Below are positions 30,302 to 40,696 of a stretch of DNA of 64,000 nt, piece by piece. The stretch is taken from contig NZ_JAFJYB010000002.1 of NCBI RefSeq assembly GCF_018777385.1, positions 310,001 through 374,000 on the forward strand. The letters run 5' to 3'. The position numbers were made by a program, and so were the translations under genes. The notes under the pieces are model-generated. The model was not told the origin of the DNA. It ran no database searches and saw only the letters and a program-made list of their open reading frames with translations. Within the stretch, counting starts at the first letter, position 1; every line of letters begins with the position of its first letter. The DNA comes from Candidatus Symbiopectobacterium endolongispinus (GTDB lineage: Bacteria; Pseudomonadota; Gammaproteobacteria; Enterobacterales; Enterobacteriaceae).

Positions 30302-32626
30302 CACCCAGCCGACTATTTTTCACGTCGACGCACCGAGTTAACGGAATTGCTTGGCGGCCCCGTCAACCACAATATGCACTGGGGCGAACCCAAGTACACA
30401 GAGGGCGTAGGCTGGAGCATCTCCGTTGCGGCCACCAGTTCACAAGGTATGCTCTCCGGGCTTTCGGTCAAATTAAGCGATGTGCTCTCTTACGGCCAGT
30501 TGTTCTCCGGCAGTGATATCAGCCTCTGGCTGGATAAGCAAAATCACATACTGCCTTTTTCCCTGCTCGACGAGAAGCAAAGTAAAGCACTACAGGCGCG
30601 GTTCAACGATGTCACGCTGCATGATGGCTGGCAGGAAATCCCCGGCTATCTGGTACTGCGCACCCAGTTGAAAGGGCCCGGCTGGCAACAAGTTATCCTG
30701 TATCCAACGCGGGATATCATCCACCGAGCGCTGTCTGTCGTCATCAGCCAACTGCCTTTCGCATTAGCGACGTTAGTCCTCATTACACTGATGTTGTTGG
30801 GGCTGCTCCACCGTCATCTGGCCCGCCCGTTGCAGGACTTTGTCGATATCATCAATAAAACGAAACGGGCACCACTGTCGCTGCGTTTGCCGGAAAACCG
30901 TCACGATGAACTCGGCAGCATTGCCCAGGCTTACAACCGGCTGTTGAACGATCTGCGCGTGCAACATGACAACCTGGAAAATACCGTGGTTGAACGCACG
31001 CGCGAGTTGATTATCGCCAAGCAGCAGGCGGAACAGGCCAACAAACGTAAAAGCAGCCATCTGACCACCATCAGCCATGAACTGCGCACGCCGCTCAGCG
31101 GCTCACTGGGTGCGCTGGAATTGCTCCAACTCACCCCGCTATGCGCCAAGCAAAGTCATCTGGCGGAAACGGCCCGGCTTTGTACTCTCTCATTGCTGGA
31201 TATCGTCAACAACCTGCTGGATTTCTCGCGTATATAGTCAGGGCAAATCTCGCTGCACGTCGAGCAGACAGCGCTGCTACCGCTGATCGATCGCGCGATG
31301 TACACCATTCAGGGGCCTGGAAAGAGCAAAGGATTGATGCTGCGCACCATCGTCAGCGGTGATGTGCCCTTGCTTATCGATATGGATGCGACTCGCGTGC
31401 GGCAAATTCTGGTGAATCTGTTGGGGAATGCGGTCAAATTTACAGATAACGGAGGGATAACACTCAGCGTCACTCGCAACGACAACACGCTGATATTTGC
31501 CGTCTGTGACAGCGGCAAAGGCATTGCCTCTGCCGGCCGCGATGCGGTATTCACCCCTTTCTTTCAGAGCCAGGGAAACATTCAGGGGACTGGGCTTGGG
31601 CTGACGATTGCCTCGAATCTGGCTCGAATGATGGGGGGCTGGCTGGATCTCAACAGTTCGGTAGGGCTCGGCACCTGCATCTCTTTTATGATGCCACTCG
31701 GTAAACACGTCACGCCCACGCCATTAAGCGGCAATATCACCGCGCCATTGGCACTGCACCGGCAACTGAGCGAATGGGGACTGACATGCGATGCCGCAAC
31801 GCATGGCAATGCCCTGTGTGCCGATGAACTTGGCTTTCTGCCGGTCAAACTCTATACGCTGGCCGCTCAGATAACGTCAGGCATCACCGACACCGATAAG
31901 GCGGTGATCCCGGTTCAACCCTGGCGATTACATATCCTGCTCGTTGATGATGCGACGATAAACCGCGACATCATTGGTGCCATGCTGACGCTGCTCGGGC
32001 AAAACGTCACTACCGCCTGTAACGGCCGGGAAGCGCTGGCGTGTGGGCGACAACAACGTTTTGATCTGGTGTTGATGGATGTCTGTATGCCGGAGATGGA
32101 TGGACTGACCTGCACCCGACAGTGGCGTCAGGACAGCAATAATCAGGATCCTGAATGCGCCATTATGGCCTTGTCGGCCAACACTGCATCGGAAGAAATT
32201 GTCCGTTGCAAGCAAGCCGGTATGCACCATTACCTGACCAAGCCCGTCACGCTGACGCATTTGGCCGATGGCATCAGCATCGCTGCCGAATATCAACTTC
32301 AGCGAGAAATCGATCTGCAAGAGCAAGATAACCTGACAGACAAGGCCATCATCGACACCACTCACCCCACGATGCGACGAAAAATCCGTCGTGCGCTTCG
32401 CGAATTTCTGTCAAACATTGAACAAAATTCAAGCGATCAGAAAAAAACTATCACGCTGTTGCATACCCTAAAAGGATGCATCGGGCAGGCTGGTCTCGGT
32501 CCATTGCTGTGCGATGTGATCGATATGGAGAACCGTGTTAAACGTGGACTGCCATTATCCAACGCGGAAATTGCAGAACTGCGTCTTACGCTGGATGTCT
32601 CTTTACGTTTGAAATGCTCACCGTAA
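30302..32626 (+). pseudogene. Hybrid sensor histidine kinase, 5'-truncated by IS and amber mutated
   Basis: An unorthodox kinase. Coding sequence is open right from the IS border (30302). A sensor-domain remnant is followed by a membrane segment (FALATLVLITLMLLGLL), a HAMP-like region, HisKA with the phospho-acceptor His in SHELRTPLSG, HATPase_c with NLLGNAVKF and GTGLGL, a receiver (LMDVCMPEMDG) and an HPt domain (LLHTLKGCIGQAG). TAG at 31235 replaces the Glu of the FSRIESG motif between HisKA and ATPase. The N-terminal sensor and first membrane helix are missing. The adjacent regulator was probably its partner. Confidence 0.9.
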
Positions 32627-32656
32627 AGGACAACGTTTTGTTGAGAGGAATGGAAT

Positions 32657-33292
32657 ATGAACGATCATAAAATTTTGCTGGTGGACGATCATGAGTTGAT
32701 CATAAACGGCATTATCAATTTGCTGGTGCCCTATCCGCGCTTTCGTATCATTGCGCACACTGAAAATGGCCTTGAGGTCTATAACGCCTGCCGCCTACAC
32801 GAACCAGATATTGTGATCCTCGATCTGGGATTGCAGGGTATCAATGGGCTGGATCTTATCCCACAGCTCTGTTCGCGCTGGCCTGAAATGGCGATCCTCG
32901 CTTACACCGCACATAACGAGGAGTTTATGGCAATACGCACCCTGTCAGCAGGCGCCATGGGGTACGTATTAAAAAACAGTAGCCAAAAGACATTATTGTC
33001 TGCAATACAGACCATGGCCGTCCGAAAAAGGTATATCGACCAGGCTCTCAACCAAGATGCCATCAACTCCGCCCTGAACACGGAAGGGGACGGTCCGGAG
33101 TTGCTGACACCGCGTGAACGGCAAATACTGAGACTTATTGCCAACAGCTACATCAACCGCCTTATCGGCGAACAACTGTGCATCAGCGTTAAAACGGTCG
33201 AAACCCATCGACTGAACATTATGAAAAAGCTCAATGTACATAAAGTGGCAGAGTTGCTTAATTGCTCGAGGCGCTTAGGGCTAACTGATTGA
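32657..33292 (+). CDS. LuxR/NarL-type response regulator
   Basis: 211 aa, intact. Receiver domain residues 1-120 has the acidic pair DDHE (10-13), phospho-acceptor Asp in VILDLGLQG (about 57), and Lys in GYVLKNSS. The C-terminal LuxR helix-turn-helix (residues 145-205) has LTPRERQILRLIANSYINRL and VKTVETHRLNIMKKL. It starts 30 bp after the hybrid kinase, whose HPt domain would have phosphorylated it. With the kinase broken it is an orphan; target genes are not evident here. Confidence 0.92.
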   Translation: MNDHKILLVDDHELIINGIINLLVPYPRFRIIAHTENGLEVYNACRLHEPDIVILDLGLQGINGLDLIPQLCSRWPEMAILAYTAHNEEFMAIRTLSAGAMGYVLKNSSQKTLLSAIQTMAVRKRYIDQALNQDAINSALNTEGDGPELLTPRERQILRLIANSYINRLIGEQLCISVKTVETHRLNIMKKLNVHKVAELLNCSRRLGLTD

Positions 33293-33318
33293 GTTTTTTA
33301 TACCAGGCCACACTTTAT

Positions 33319-33338
33319 AGCGCCTGTTAACAGGCGCT
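33319..33338. terminator. Palindrome between convergent genes
   Basis: AGCGCCTGTT/AACAGGCGCT is a perfect 20-bp inverted repeat overlapping the stop of the dehydrogenase gene and preceded on the plus strand by a T run at 33294. It may end transcription in either direction. Confidence 0.45.
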
Positions 33339-34409
33339 GATAGCCAGACGTTCTACGCGATGAATAGCCTCGCGTAGCGTCTCGCGGGTAACGACATTGG
33401 GCATATTGCCCATATCCGGTGCCGTCACGGCCGCATTCAATATGGCCGCCTGTTCCTCAGAAGTCAGGGTTGGTGCAATCGCTACCAGTGATGTCGGGAT
33501 GGCACAGTCCTTCGCCAACGCAATGGCTTCAAGCAATTCCTCATCGCTACGCCCTTCCTGCGCCAGTAAACAGAGATTACCAAACCCCACCAGCAGGCCG
33601 TGCCCGTAAGCGCGCGTCTTATCGCATACGGTAAAGCCCTCGTAGAGCGCATGGGCTGCCGCCGCATGGGCACCATTGCTCATCAACGAGGCCAACCCGG
33701 CAAACAAGAAGATAGCATCAAGCACCTGATCCAACGCCGGTGTTGCCTGCCGTTGCCGGACTGCTTCACAGGCTGCGGCACCAAACCGGGCAATTTGTTG
33801 ATAGCAGAGCTGGCTGTTTGCCATGGAGGACGCACCAAAACCGGTGACATCCTTATTACCGCTAATAGCTCGCAGTTCATACCATTTTGCCAGCGTATCG
33901 CCCAGCTCCGCCGCCAGCCAACGCAGCGGTGCTTTAGCCAGAATATCGGAATCAATAATCACCGCAGCCGGAGCGACTGGCAGATGATACAGATCGCGAA
34001 AATGGCCATCGTCATGATAGCGAATCGTCAGCGGCGTCACCGCGGCACAGGTTGCCGCGATGGTCGGCATGGTGATAACCGGACGGGAGGTTTCCAATCC
34101 TACGGCTTTGCCTGTATCCAATGCCTTCCCACCGCCCACAGCGATAATCACATCGGCAGCGTGGGTGCGTACGTCTTGTGCCAGACGTAAAATCTGTGTT
34201 TCGCTGCACTCACCGCTGTACCAGATGTCGGCACATTTGATCACACCGGCTCCTGTCAGTTGTGCATAAATCAGGGCTGATGCCGCCTCCAGCGCATGCT
34301 TACCCCCCAAAACCAAAACACGCTTACCCAACGCTGAAGCGATGGTGCCCAACTGGTTAATCGCGCCTGCGCCGCGCACCACGCGCGCTGGAAAATAGAC
34401 CCGTTGCAT
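33327..34409 (-). CDS. Iron-containing alcohol / hydroxycarboxylate dehydrogenase (YbdH/HcxA-like)
   Basis: 360 aa, intact. Rossmann-type NAD(P)-binding half with IIAVGGGKALDTGKAVG; substrate/metal half with PTIAATCAAVTPL, GDTLAKWYE, the metal-ligand stretch AAAAHALYEGF and AYGHGLLVGFG. These match glycerol-dehydrogenase-like proteins and especially E. coli YbdH, a hydroxycarboxylate dehydrogenase reducing 2-oxo acids. It lies last in the hutH-hutU-aminotransferase string. I infer a role in reducing an oxo acid made by the adjacent aminotransferase; the substrate is not proven by sequence. Confidence 0.85.
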   Translation of the reverse strand: MQRVYFPARVVRGAGAINQLGTIASALGKRVLVLGGKHALEAASALIYAQLTGAGVIKCADIWYSGECSETQILRLAQDVRTHAADVIIAVGGGKALDTGKAVGLETSRPVITMPTIAATCAAVTPLTIRYHDDGHFRDLYHLPVAPAAVIIDSDILAKAPLRWLAAELGDTLAKWYELRAISGNKDVTGFGASSMANSQLCYQQIARFGAAACEAVRQRQATPALDQVLDAIFLFAGLASLMSNGAHAAAAHALYEGFTVCDKTRAYGHGLLVGFGNLCLLAQEGRSDEELLEAIALAKDCAIPTSLVAIAPTLTSEEQAAILNAAVTAPDMGNMPNVVTRETLREAIHRVERLAISAC

Positions 34410-34449
34410 GTATTCTCCGTAAGTATTCAGTCAATTGGCCGAAGTGGGG

Positions 34450-35562
34450 CTACTGCGCACACTGGCGCAACGCCGCAATACACTGTTGGTTGGCGGCCTC
34501 AGACCCCACAGAGATCCGCCGCCATTGGGTGTATCCGGCTTCCAGCCAGGGCTTCACAATCACCCCAAAATGCAATAAACGCTCAGCCAACGCAGCGCTA
34601 TCCTGCGCGACATTCACAAACAGGAAATTGGCCTGCGACGGAGCCACAAACCATCCCAAGGCGTGCAGTTGATCTCTGAGCCAGGCCCGTTGCTGCGAAA
34701 CATGGGTGACACTGCGTGCCACGTGCGCCACATCCAACAGCGCCGCCTGTGCCGCAGCCTGCGCCATACGGTTGATATTGAACGGTGTACGTACGCGATC
34801 GAGCAATTCCACCATCTCGGCATGACACGCTAAACCATACCCCACACGAAACCCAGCCAGACCGTATGCCTTGGAAAAGGTGCGCAACACAATCCACGGT
34901 CGCGCCCGCTGACGTAATACGGAGAGGCTATCGGGATAATCGGGGTGAGCGGAGCAGTACTCATAATAAGCTTCGTCGATCACCAACACGCAGTCCGGCG
35001 GCGTCATGGCAATCAGGCGTTCGAATCCCTCACGCCCCAACATGCAACCCACGGGGTTGGAAGGGTTACTGAACACCACCATTTTGGCCGGTTGTGCCAG
35101 CGCCTGCGCCCAGGCATCCAGGTCATACTCCATCTGCGCATTCACCGGCACCAGCGTCACCTCTGCCCCTAACATTTTGGGATACAGGTGATGCAACCCA
35201 AAAGAGGGCACCAGCGTGACAACCCGATCGCCCGGATTGAGAAAAGCCAGACACAGCATTTCCAGCAGATTTTCCGAGTCGTTTCCCATCACCACCTGCT
35301 CCGGCGTCATCCCAGTGCGCGCGGCAATCACCGCGCGCAATTGGAGACTCGCCGGGTCGGGATAACAGGCCGTACGCGTCACCTCAGTTCGCAGCGCCGC
35401 GTCGGCCAACGGACTCATGCCCAGTGGATTTTCATTGCTGGCGAGGCGGGCAATATCCGTCACAGCAAAACGCTGGCGTACCGCATCATCAGATAACCCA
35501 GAGTTATAGCGTCCCAGTTGGCGGGCTTCGCGCCGCGCCAGTCGTTCAATCGTTTCTTTCAT
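34450..35562 (-). CDS. HisC-like PLP-dependent aminotransferase
   Basis: 370 aa, intact. ATG 35562 is preferred to an upstream in-frame ATG at 35631 because GAGGTCATC precedes it. Fold-type I aminotransferase motifs: NENPLGMSP near the N-terminus, PSNPVG, DEAYYEY, the PLP lysine in RTFSKAYGLAGFRVGYG, and a C-terminal Arg in WRRISVGS. The protein is closest to histidinol-phosphate aminotransferases. Its place 24 bp after hutU and 40 bp before an oxo-acid dehydrogenase suggests histidine or an imidazole amino acid as substrate rather than histidine biosynthesis. Confidence 0.85.
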   Translation of the reverse strand: MKETIERLARREARQLGRYNSGLSDDAVRQRFAVTDIARLASNENPLGMSPLADAALRTEVTRTACYPDPASLQLRAVIAARTGMTPEQVVMGNDSENLLEMLCLAFLNPGDRVVTLVPSFGLHHLYPKMLGAEVTLVPVNAQMEYDLDAWAQALAQPAKMVVFSNPSNPVGCMLGREGFERLIAMTPPDCVLVIDEAYYEYCSAHPDYPDSLSVLRQRARPWIVLRTFSKAYGLAGFRVGYGLACHAEMVELLDRVRTPFNINRMAQAAAQAALLDVAHVARSVTHVSQQRAWLRDQLHALGWFVAPSQANFLFVNVAQDSAALAERLLHFGVIVKPWLEAGYTQWRRISVGSEAANQQCIAALRQCAQ

Positions 35563-35585
35563 GATGACCTCAGCGGCGCGTTCGG

Positions 35586-37274
35586 TTAACCCTTCACCAT
35601 CGGCAAATTCAACCCATGCTGTGCGGCGCACGCGATAGCGCTCTCATACCCGGCATACGCATGGCGCATTACGCCCGTAGCCGGATCGTTCCACAGTACG
35701 CGCGCCAGACGTTCATCGGCCTGTTCGCTGCCATCACACACGATCACCGTGCCCGCATGCTGTGAGGAGCCCATACCCACACCGCCGCCGTGATGCAGGC
35801 TGACCCAGGTTGCGCCACCCGCTGTGTTTAACAACGCATTGAGCAGCGGCCAGTCGGATACCGCATCCGAGCCATCGCGCATCGCTTCGGTTTCCCGATT
35901 CGGTGAGGCAACCGATCCGCAGTCCAGATGATCGCGACCAATCACAATCGGCGCTTTCAGTTCACCACTGCGTACCATCTCATTGAAAGCCAGCCCTGCC
36001 AGATGGCGCTCGCCCAATCCCAACCAGCAAATGCGCGCCGGTAATCCCTGGAACGCGATGCGCTCTTGTGCCATATCCAGCCAGCGGAGTAACGACGTGT
36101 TCTCAGGGAACAGCGCTTTGAGCTTGGCATCGGTACGCGCGATATCCTCCGGGTCGCCGGACAACGCCACCCAGCGGAACGGGCCCTTGCCCTGACAGAA
36201 CAATGGACGAATATAGGCAGGTACAAAGCCGGGGAAATCGAACGCGTTAGCTACGCCCTCTTCCAGTGCCATCTGGCGAATATTGTTACCGTAATCCACC
36301 GTCGGGATACCCATATGATGGAATTCGAGCATCGCCTGCACATGCACCGCCATCGAGGCTTTGGCCGCCTTTTCTACCGCTTTCGGATCGCGAGTGCGCA
36401 TCTCTGCTCAGTGTGTCACGTCCCACCCTTGCGGCAGATAACCGTTGATCGGATCGTGCGCCGAGGTTTGATCGGTCACGATATCTGGGCACATGCCTCC
36501 GGCCTTGGCGCGTTTCACCAGCTCTGGCACCACATCCGCTGCGTTACCCAACAGACCCACAGAAATGGCGCGTCCCGCTTTGCACGCTTCATCGATCATT
36601 GCCGACGCCTCATCCAGATCGGTGGCCTTGTAATCGAGATAACGTGTACGCAAGCGAAAATCAATACGTGATTCCTGGCACTCGATCGCCAACACGCTGG
36701 CGCCGGCAAGAACGCCCGCCAACGGCTGCGCGCCGCCCATACCGCCCAAGCCCGCCGTCAGGATCCAACGCCCGCGCAAATCTCCCTTGTAGTGCTGCTG
36801 TCCAGCTTCAGCAAAGGTTTCATAGGTTCCCTGCAAAATGCCCTGTGCACCAATGTAGATCCATGAACCCGCCGTCATCTGGCCGTACATCATCAGCCCA
36901 TCGCGATCCAGCTTATTGAAGTGATCCCAGTTGGCCCAGTGCGACACCAGATTCGAGTTGGCGATCAGCACGCGCGGCGCATTTTCATGGGTACGAAAAA
37001 CCCCCACCGGTTTACCGGACTGCACCAACAGCGTTTCATCCCCTTTGAGGGCGCGCAGAGAGGCAAGTATCGCGTCAAAACAGGCCCAGTTGCGTGCCGC
37101 CTTACCAATCCCACCGTACACCACCAGATCTTCTGGCCGTTCAGCGACGTCCGGATCCAGGTTATTCTGAATCATGCGGTACGCCGCTTCGATCAGCCAG
37201 TTTTCACAATGCAGTTCACTGCCGTGGGGCGCTCTCACTTCACGCGCACCCGCCTGTTCCACAGATGAGGTCAT
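35586..37274 (-). pseudogene. hutU: Urocanate hydratase, opal mutated
   Basis: Full length (562 codons), second enzyme of histidine degradation (urocanate to imidazolonepropionate, with tightly bound NAD+). The NAD-binding stretch [11 protein letters not shown] and the [11 protein letters not shown] start region are in the first 288 codons. TGA at 36408-36410 (after QGWDVTH, where Trp is expected) stops the frame, which then continues unshifted with [29 protein letters not shown] and [16 protein letters not shown]. One base change would restore it. Starts 45 bp after hutH; a single transcript is likely. Confidence 0.95.
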
Positions 37275-37319
37275 AATGCTGTTCCTTTGATATTCGGTTA
37301 ATGTCCGTAGCCTGTCGGG

Positions 37320-38851
37320 TTATTGAGCATAAGTGGGCAGCAATGTAGCCACCTGTTCCGGCCATTCGGCCTGGCTTGCCCAGCGACACATGGCGGCAAT
37401 ATCCGGTGCCAGATAGCGATCTTTGTCGAGGAAAGGCACCGCCTGACGAATGCGCATTAACTCCTGTTCCAGCAAAGTGGAACTGCGTAACGGGCGGTGG
37501 AATTCGATACCCTGTGCAGCCGCCATCGCCTCGATAACCACCACGGCAGCGGTGTTGTCACACATTGCGCCTAAACGACGGGCCGCGTAAGTGGCCATGG
37601 AGACGTGGTCTTCCTGATTAGCATAGGTAGGCAGGCTGTCAACGCTGCCGGGATGCGCCAGCGATTTGTTTTCCGATGCCAAGGCGGCGGTCACTTGGGC
37701 TATCATAAAGCCGGAGTTCACGCCGCCATCGGCCACCAGGAAAGGCGGCAGTGCCGACAGGCCAGTATCGAGCAGCAGCGCCAACCGGCGTTCAGATATC
37801 GCGCCAATTTCCGCGACAGCAATGGCAATAATGTCAGCGGCGAATGCCACCGGTTCAGCATGGAAGTTACCGCCAGAAATCACATCACCGTTGTCGGTAA
37901 ATACCAGCGGGTTGTCAGACGCCGCGTTGGCTTCAATTTGCAGAATGCGAGCCGCATGCGTCAGGTTATCCAGACAGGCTCCCATCACTTGCGGAATACA
38001 GCGGATGGAATAGGGATCCTGTACCAGACCACAATGAATATGCGAATCCATGATGCCGCTGCCTTTGAGCAGCGCATCCATCGCCGCCGCCACCGCAATC
38101 TGACCTTGCTGGCCGCGCGCTTTGTGGATGCGCACATCGAACGGTTTGGCCGAACCACGAATGGCCTCCAGCGAAAGCGCACCAGCGACCAGTCCCGCCC
38201 CAAGCACCTGCTCTGCGCCAAACAGACCGCGCAGGGCAAGCGAGTTGGAAACCTGCGTCCCGTTAAGCAGCGCCAACCCCTCTTTCGGTCCCAACACCAG
38301 CGGCTCAACGCCAGCCCTTATCGTGCTGGCAGCAGTGCGCCATTGATTTTGACCTGCCCTTCCCCCAGCAGCATCAGCGACATATGAGCTAATGGAGCCA
38401 AATCACCCGACGCCCCTACCGATCCTTTTTCCGGCACGCACGGCATAACGCCCGCGTTGAACATCGCCAGCAAGGTTTCAATTACCTGACGGCGTACGTC
38501 GGAATGGCCTCGCGCCAGGCTCACTACTTTGGTCACCATCACCAAGCGCAGCACGTCATCGGGCAGCAGTTCACCTACGCCAACACTGTGCGACAGCACC
38601 AAATCACGTTGTAACTCCGCCAGACGATCGGCAGGAATGGAGGTACTTACCAGCTTGCCAAACCAGGTATTGATGCCGTAGACCACCCGATTCTACCGCA
38701 CGATATCAGCCACCTGCTGGCACGCGGCATCCACGTCAGCCCAGGCCTCTTCGGCGAGCGTCAACGTGACGCCACCGTGATAAATCGCCCGAAGCGTCTC
38801 CAGATCGACTGCACCGTGAGTGAGGCAAATCGACGGGGGTGTTGTCGTCAT
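37320..38851 (-). pseudogene. hutH: Histidine ammonia-lyase, amber plus frameshift
   Basis: First enzyme of the pathway (histidine to urocanate), normally about 510 aa. ATG 38851 starts MTTTPPSICLTHGAVDLETL. TAG at 38693-38695 interrupts after codon 52. The self-cyclising Ala-Ser-Gly that forms the MIO group is intact ([16 protein letters not shown]). The nearby INTGFG motif reads INTWFG, an unusual substitution. A frameshift at about 38298-38320 separates the last 325 codons ([20 protein letters not shown] onward). The gene is clearly inactive. Confidence 0.94.
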
Positions 38852-38888
38852 AATCTATTCCTATATATAATACAAGTTGAGCTGAAGT

Positions 38889-38908
38889 AAAAACGCCATA
38901 GGCGTTTT
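38889..38908 (-). terminator. Terminator between ABC transporter and hutH
   Basis: AAAACGCC/GGCGTTTT with loop ATA; on the minus strand the hairpin is followed by TTTTT. It lies downstream of the ABC operon and upstream of hutH. Confidence 0.65.
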
Positions 38909-38937
38909 GAAGTTGCTTATAAACTCACTTTACTCTT

Positions 38938-39020
38938 CATCATCCTCGGCGAAAGCCGGGGATCTCTGCCAGAAGAAACGCGTGTAACCAGCAAGAGATT
39001 CCTGCCTGCGTGGGAATGAC
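38938..39020 (+). repeat. Dispersed two-hairpin repeat, copy A
   Basis: Contains CCTCGGCGAAAGCCGGGG (hairpin 1), AGAAGAAACGCG and GAGATTCCTGCCTGCG plus GGGAATGAC (hairpin 2, imperfect). It is the inverted counterpart of 58438-58545 and resembles the CATTCCCGCG...GGGAAT repeats dispersed in many proteobacteria. Confidence 0.8.
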
Positions 39021-39040
39021 GGAAGTTTCTTCACAGCAAA

Positions 39041-39826
39041 TTAATGCGCCAACGCCTGGAGCGTTTCGGCGCGAATCTCTTCGGTCACCCTGGCCTTGAG
39101 CGCCATAAATTCTGGCGAGGTTTTCAGGGTGTAATCACGATGCCCTTCAAAGGCAACCGCCACTTCGGTTTTGATGCGTCCCGGGTGAGCACTAAAAATC
39201 GCTACTCGGTTACCCATAAAGATAGCTTCATCAATATCGTGCGTGACAAACATCACCGTCTTTCGTGACGCTTCCCACACCGAAAGTAAAAGTTCCTGCA
39301 TCATGACGCGCGTCTGGTTATCCAGCGCGCCAAAAGGTTCATCCATTAACAGCACTTTGGGATCGTTCGCCAATGCGCGCGCAATCGCGGTGCGTTGCTG
39401 CATTCCACCAGAAAGCTGACGCGGATAGTGATGCTCAAAACCTTTCAGGCCGACCTGATGAATGTAGTAGTCACAACGCTCCTGCTGCTGCGCCTTGCTG
39501 ATGCTGCTCTCCTGCAAACCAAAGCAGATGTTCTGCGCCACCGTCAGCCAGGGAAACAGCGTATAGCTTTGAAACACCATACCGCGATCCGCGCCCGGTC
39601 CTTCCACTAGCGCGCCATCGAGCCACACTTCGCCGCTGGTGGGCGAATCCAACCCGGCGATGATGCGCAACAAGGTGGATTTGCCACACCCGGACGGCCC
39701 GAGAATGGTGATGAAGTCGTTTTCCTGTACCTGATAATCGACGGGCAACAGCGCCTGAGTCTGTTCGCCGCGCGGGCCGGTAAAGATGCGCTCGACCTGG
39801 CGTACCGCTAATTTGCTGTGGGACAT
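39041..39826 (-). CDS. ABC transporter ATPase (TauB/SsuB-type) of hut locus
   Basis: 261 aa, intact. Walker [18 protein letters not shown]-loop [13 protein letters not shown], signature [16 protein letters not shown], Walker [13 protein letters not shown] and switch His in [11 protein letters not shown] are present. It overlaps the permease by one base at the stop/start. With the permease and an NMT1-type binding protein it forms a nitrate/taurine-type importer; the hut location suggests histidine, urocanate or another imidazole compound, by inference only. Confidence 0.92.
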   Translation of the reverse strand: MSHSKLAVRQVERIFTGPRGEQTQALLPVDYQVQENDFITILGPSGCGKSTLLRIIAGLDSPTSGEVWLDGALVEGPGADRGMVFQSYTLFPWLTVAQNICFGLQESSISKAQQQERCDYYIHQVGLKGFEHHYPRQLSGGMQQRTAIARALANDPKVLLMDEPFGALDNQTRVMMQELLLSVWEASRKTVMFVTHDIDEAIFMGNRVAIFSAHPGRIKTEVAVAFEGHRDYTLKTSPEFMALKARVTEEIRAETLQALAH

Positions 39827-40686
39827 TACAATAAGCTCAAGGAAAACAAGCGTCGGTTCATCGCCTTAAACAGAAAATCTGACAGCAGGCCAATCACCCC
39901 GATGACGATAATGCCGAAGATGATCTGCCCGGTGTTCAGCAGTGCCTGACTGTCCACAATCATGTGACCGATACCGCTCGACGAGCCAATAAGCTCAGCA
40001 ACAATCACGTAAGTCCACGCCCACCCGAGCACCAGTCGCAGCAGTTCGGCGATTTCTGGTGCCGCACCGGGGATCAGCACGCGACGTACGACGCTACCGT
40101 TGCTGCATCCCAACGTGTAGGCCGCCTCCACCAGATCGCGACGCGCAGCCCCTACTGCTACCGCCACCATAAACACAATTTGAAAGAAGGAGCCAATAAA
40201 GATCACCAGAATCTTCTGCATCTCACAGATGCCCGCCCACAGGATCAGTAGCTGAATAAACGCGGATGCCGGTAAATAGCGACAAAACGACACAAAGGGT
40301 TCGAAAAACGCCTCGCACAGTTTGTACGCGCCCATCAGAATGCCTAGGGGAACACCGATGATCGCGGCCAGCAGGAACCATGCCAGCACGCGCATCACCG
40401 TAATGGCGATATCCTCAGAGAAGTTATACTGGGTAAAGAGGATCGCCCCTTCACGCAGCATGTTCAGCGGATCGGCCAAAAAAGTCGGTGATACCGAACC
40501 GCTGAACGTCACCATTCCCCACAGGGCAAAAAACAGGACAAAAAAGGCCACCCCAAGTGCCACGCGCAACCGCACGGCAACAGGCCGTAGCGGCACCATC
40601 AACGGATTGTGCCAGCGCGGTGCAGCGTCAGGTAACGCCGCAGGCGGCAAAGGCAGTTTGCCAGTCGCGCGAGAATCACTCATCAT
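39826..40686 (-). CDS. ABC transporter permease (TauC/SsuC-type)
   Basis: 286 aa with about six membrane segments (for example [53 protein letters not shown]). The conserved cytoplasmic EAA loop reads [20 protein letters not shown]. It is intact and lies 10 bp after the binding-protein stop. Two adjacent ATG codons (40686, 40683) are possible; AAGGAT upstream fits the first. It would form the membrane channel with the downstream ATPase. Confidence 0.9.
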   Translation of the reverse strand: MMSDSRATGKLPLPPAALPDAAPRWHNPLMVPLRPVAVRLRVALGVAFFVLFFALWGMVTFSGSVSPTFLADPLNMLREGAILFTQYNFSEDIAITVMRVLAWFLLAAIIGVPLGILMGAYKLCEAFFEPFVSFCRYLPASAFIQLLILWAGICEMQKILVIFIGSFFQIVFMVAVAVGAARRDLVEAAYTLGCSNGSVVRRVLIPGAAPEIAELLRLVLGWAWTYVIVAELIGSSSGIGHMIVDSQALLNTGQIIFGIIVIGVIGLLSDFLFKAMNRRLFSLSLL

Positions 40687-40696
40687 GCCAATATCC

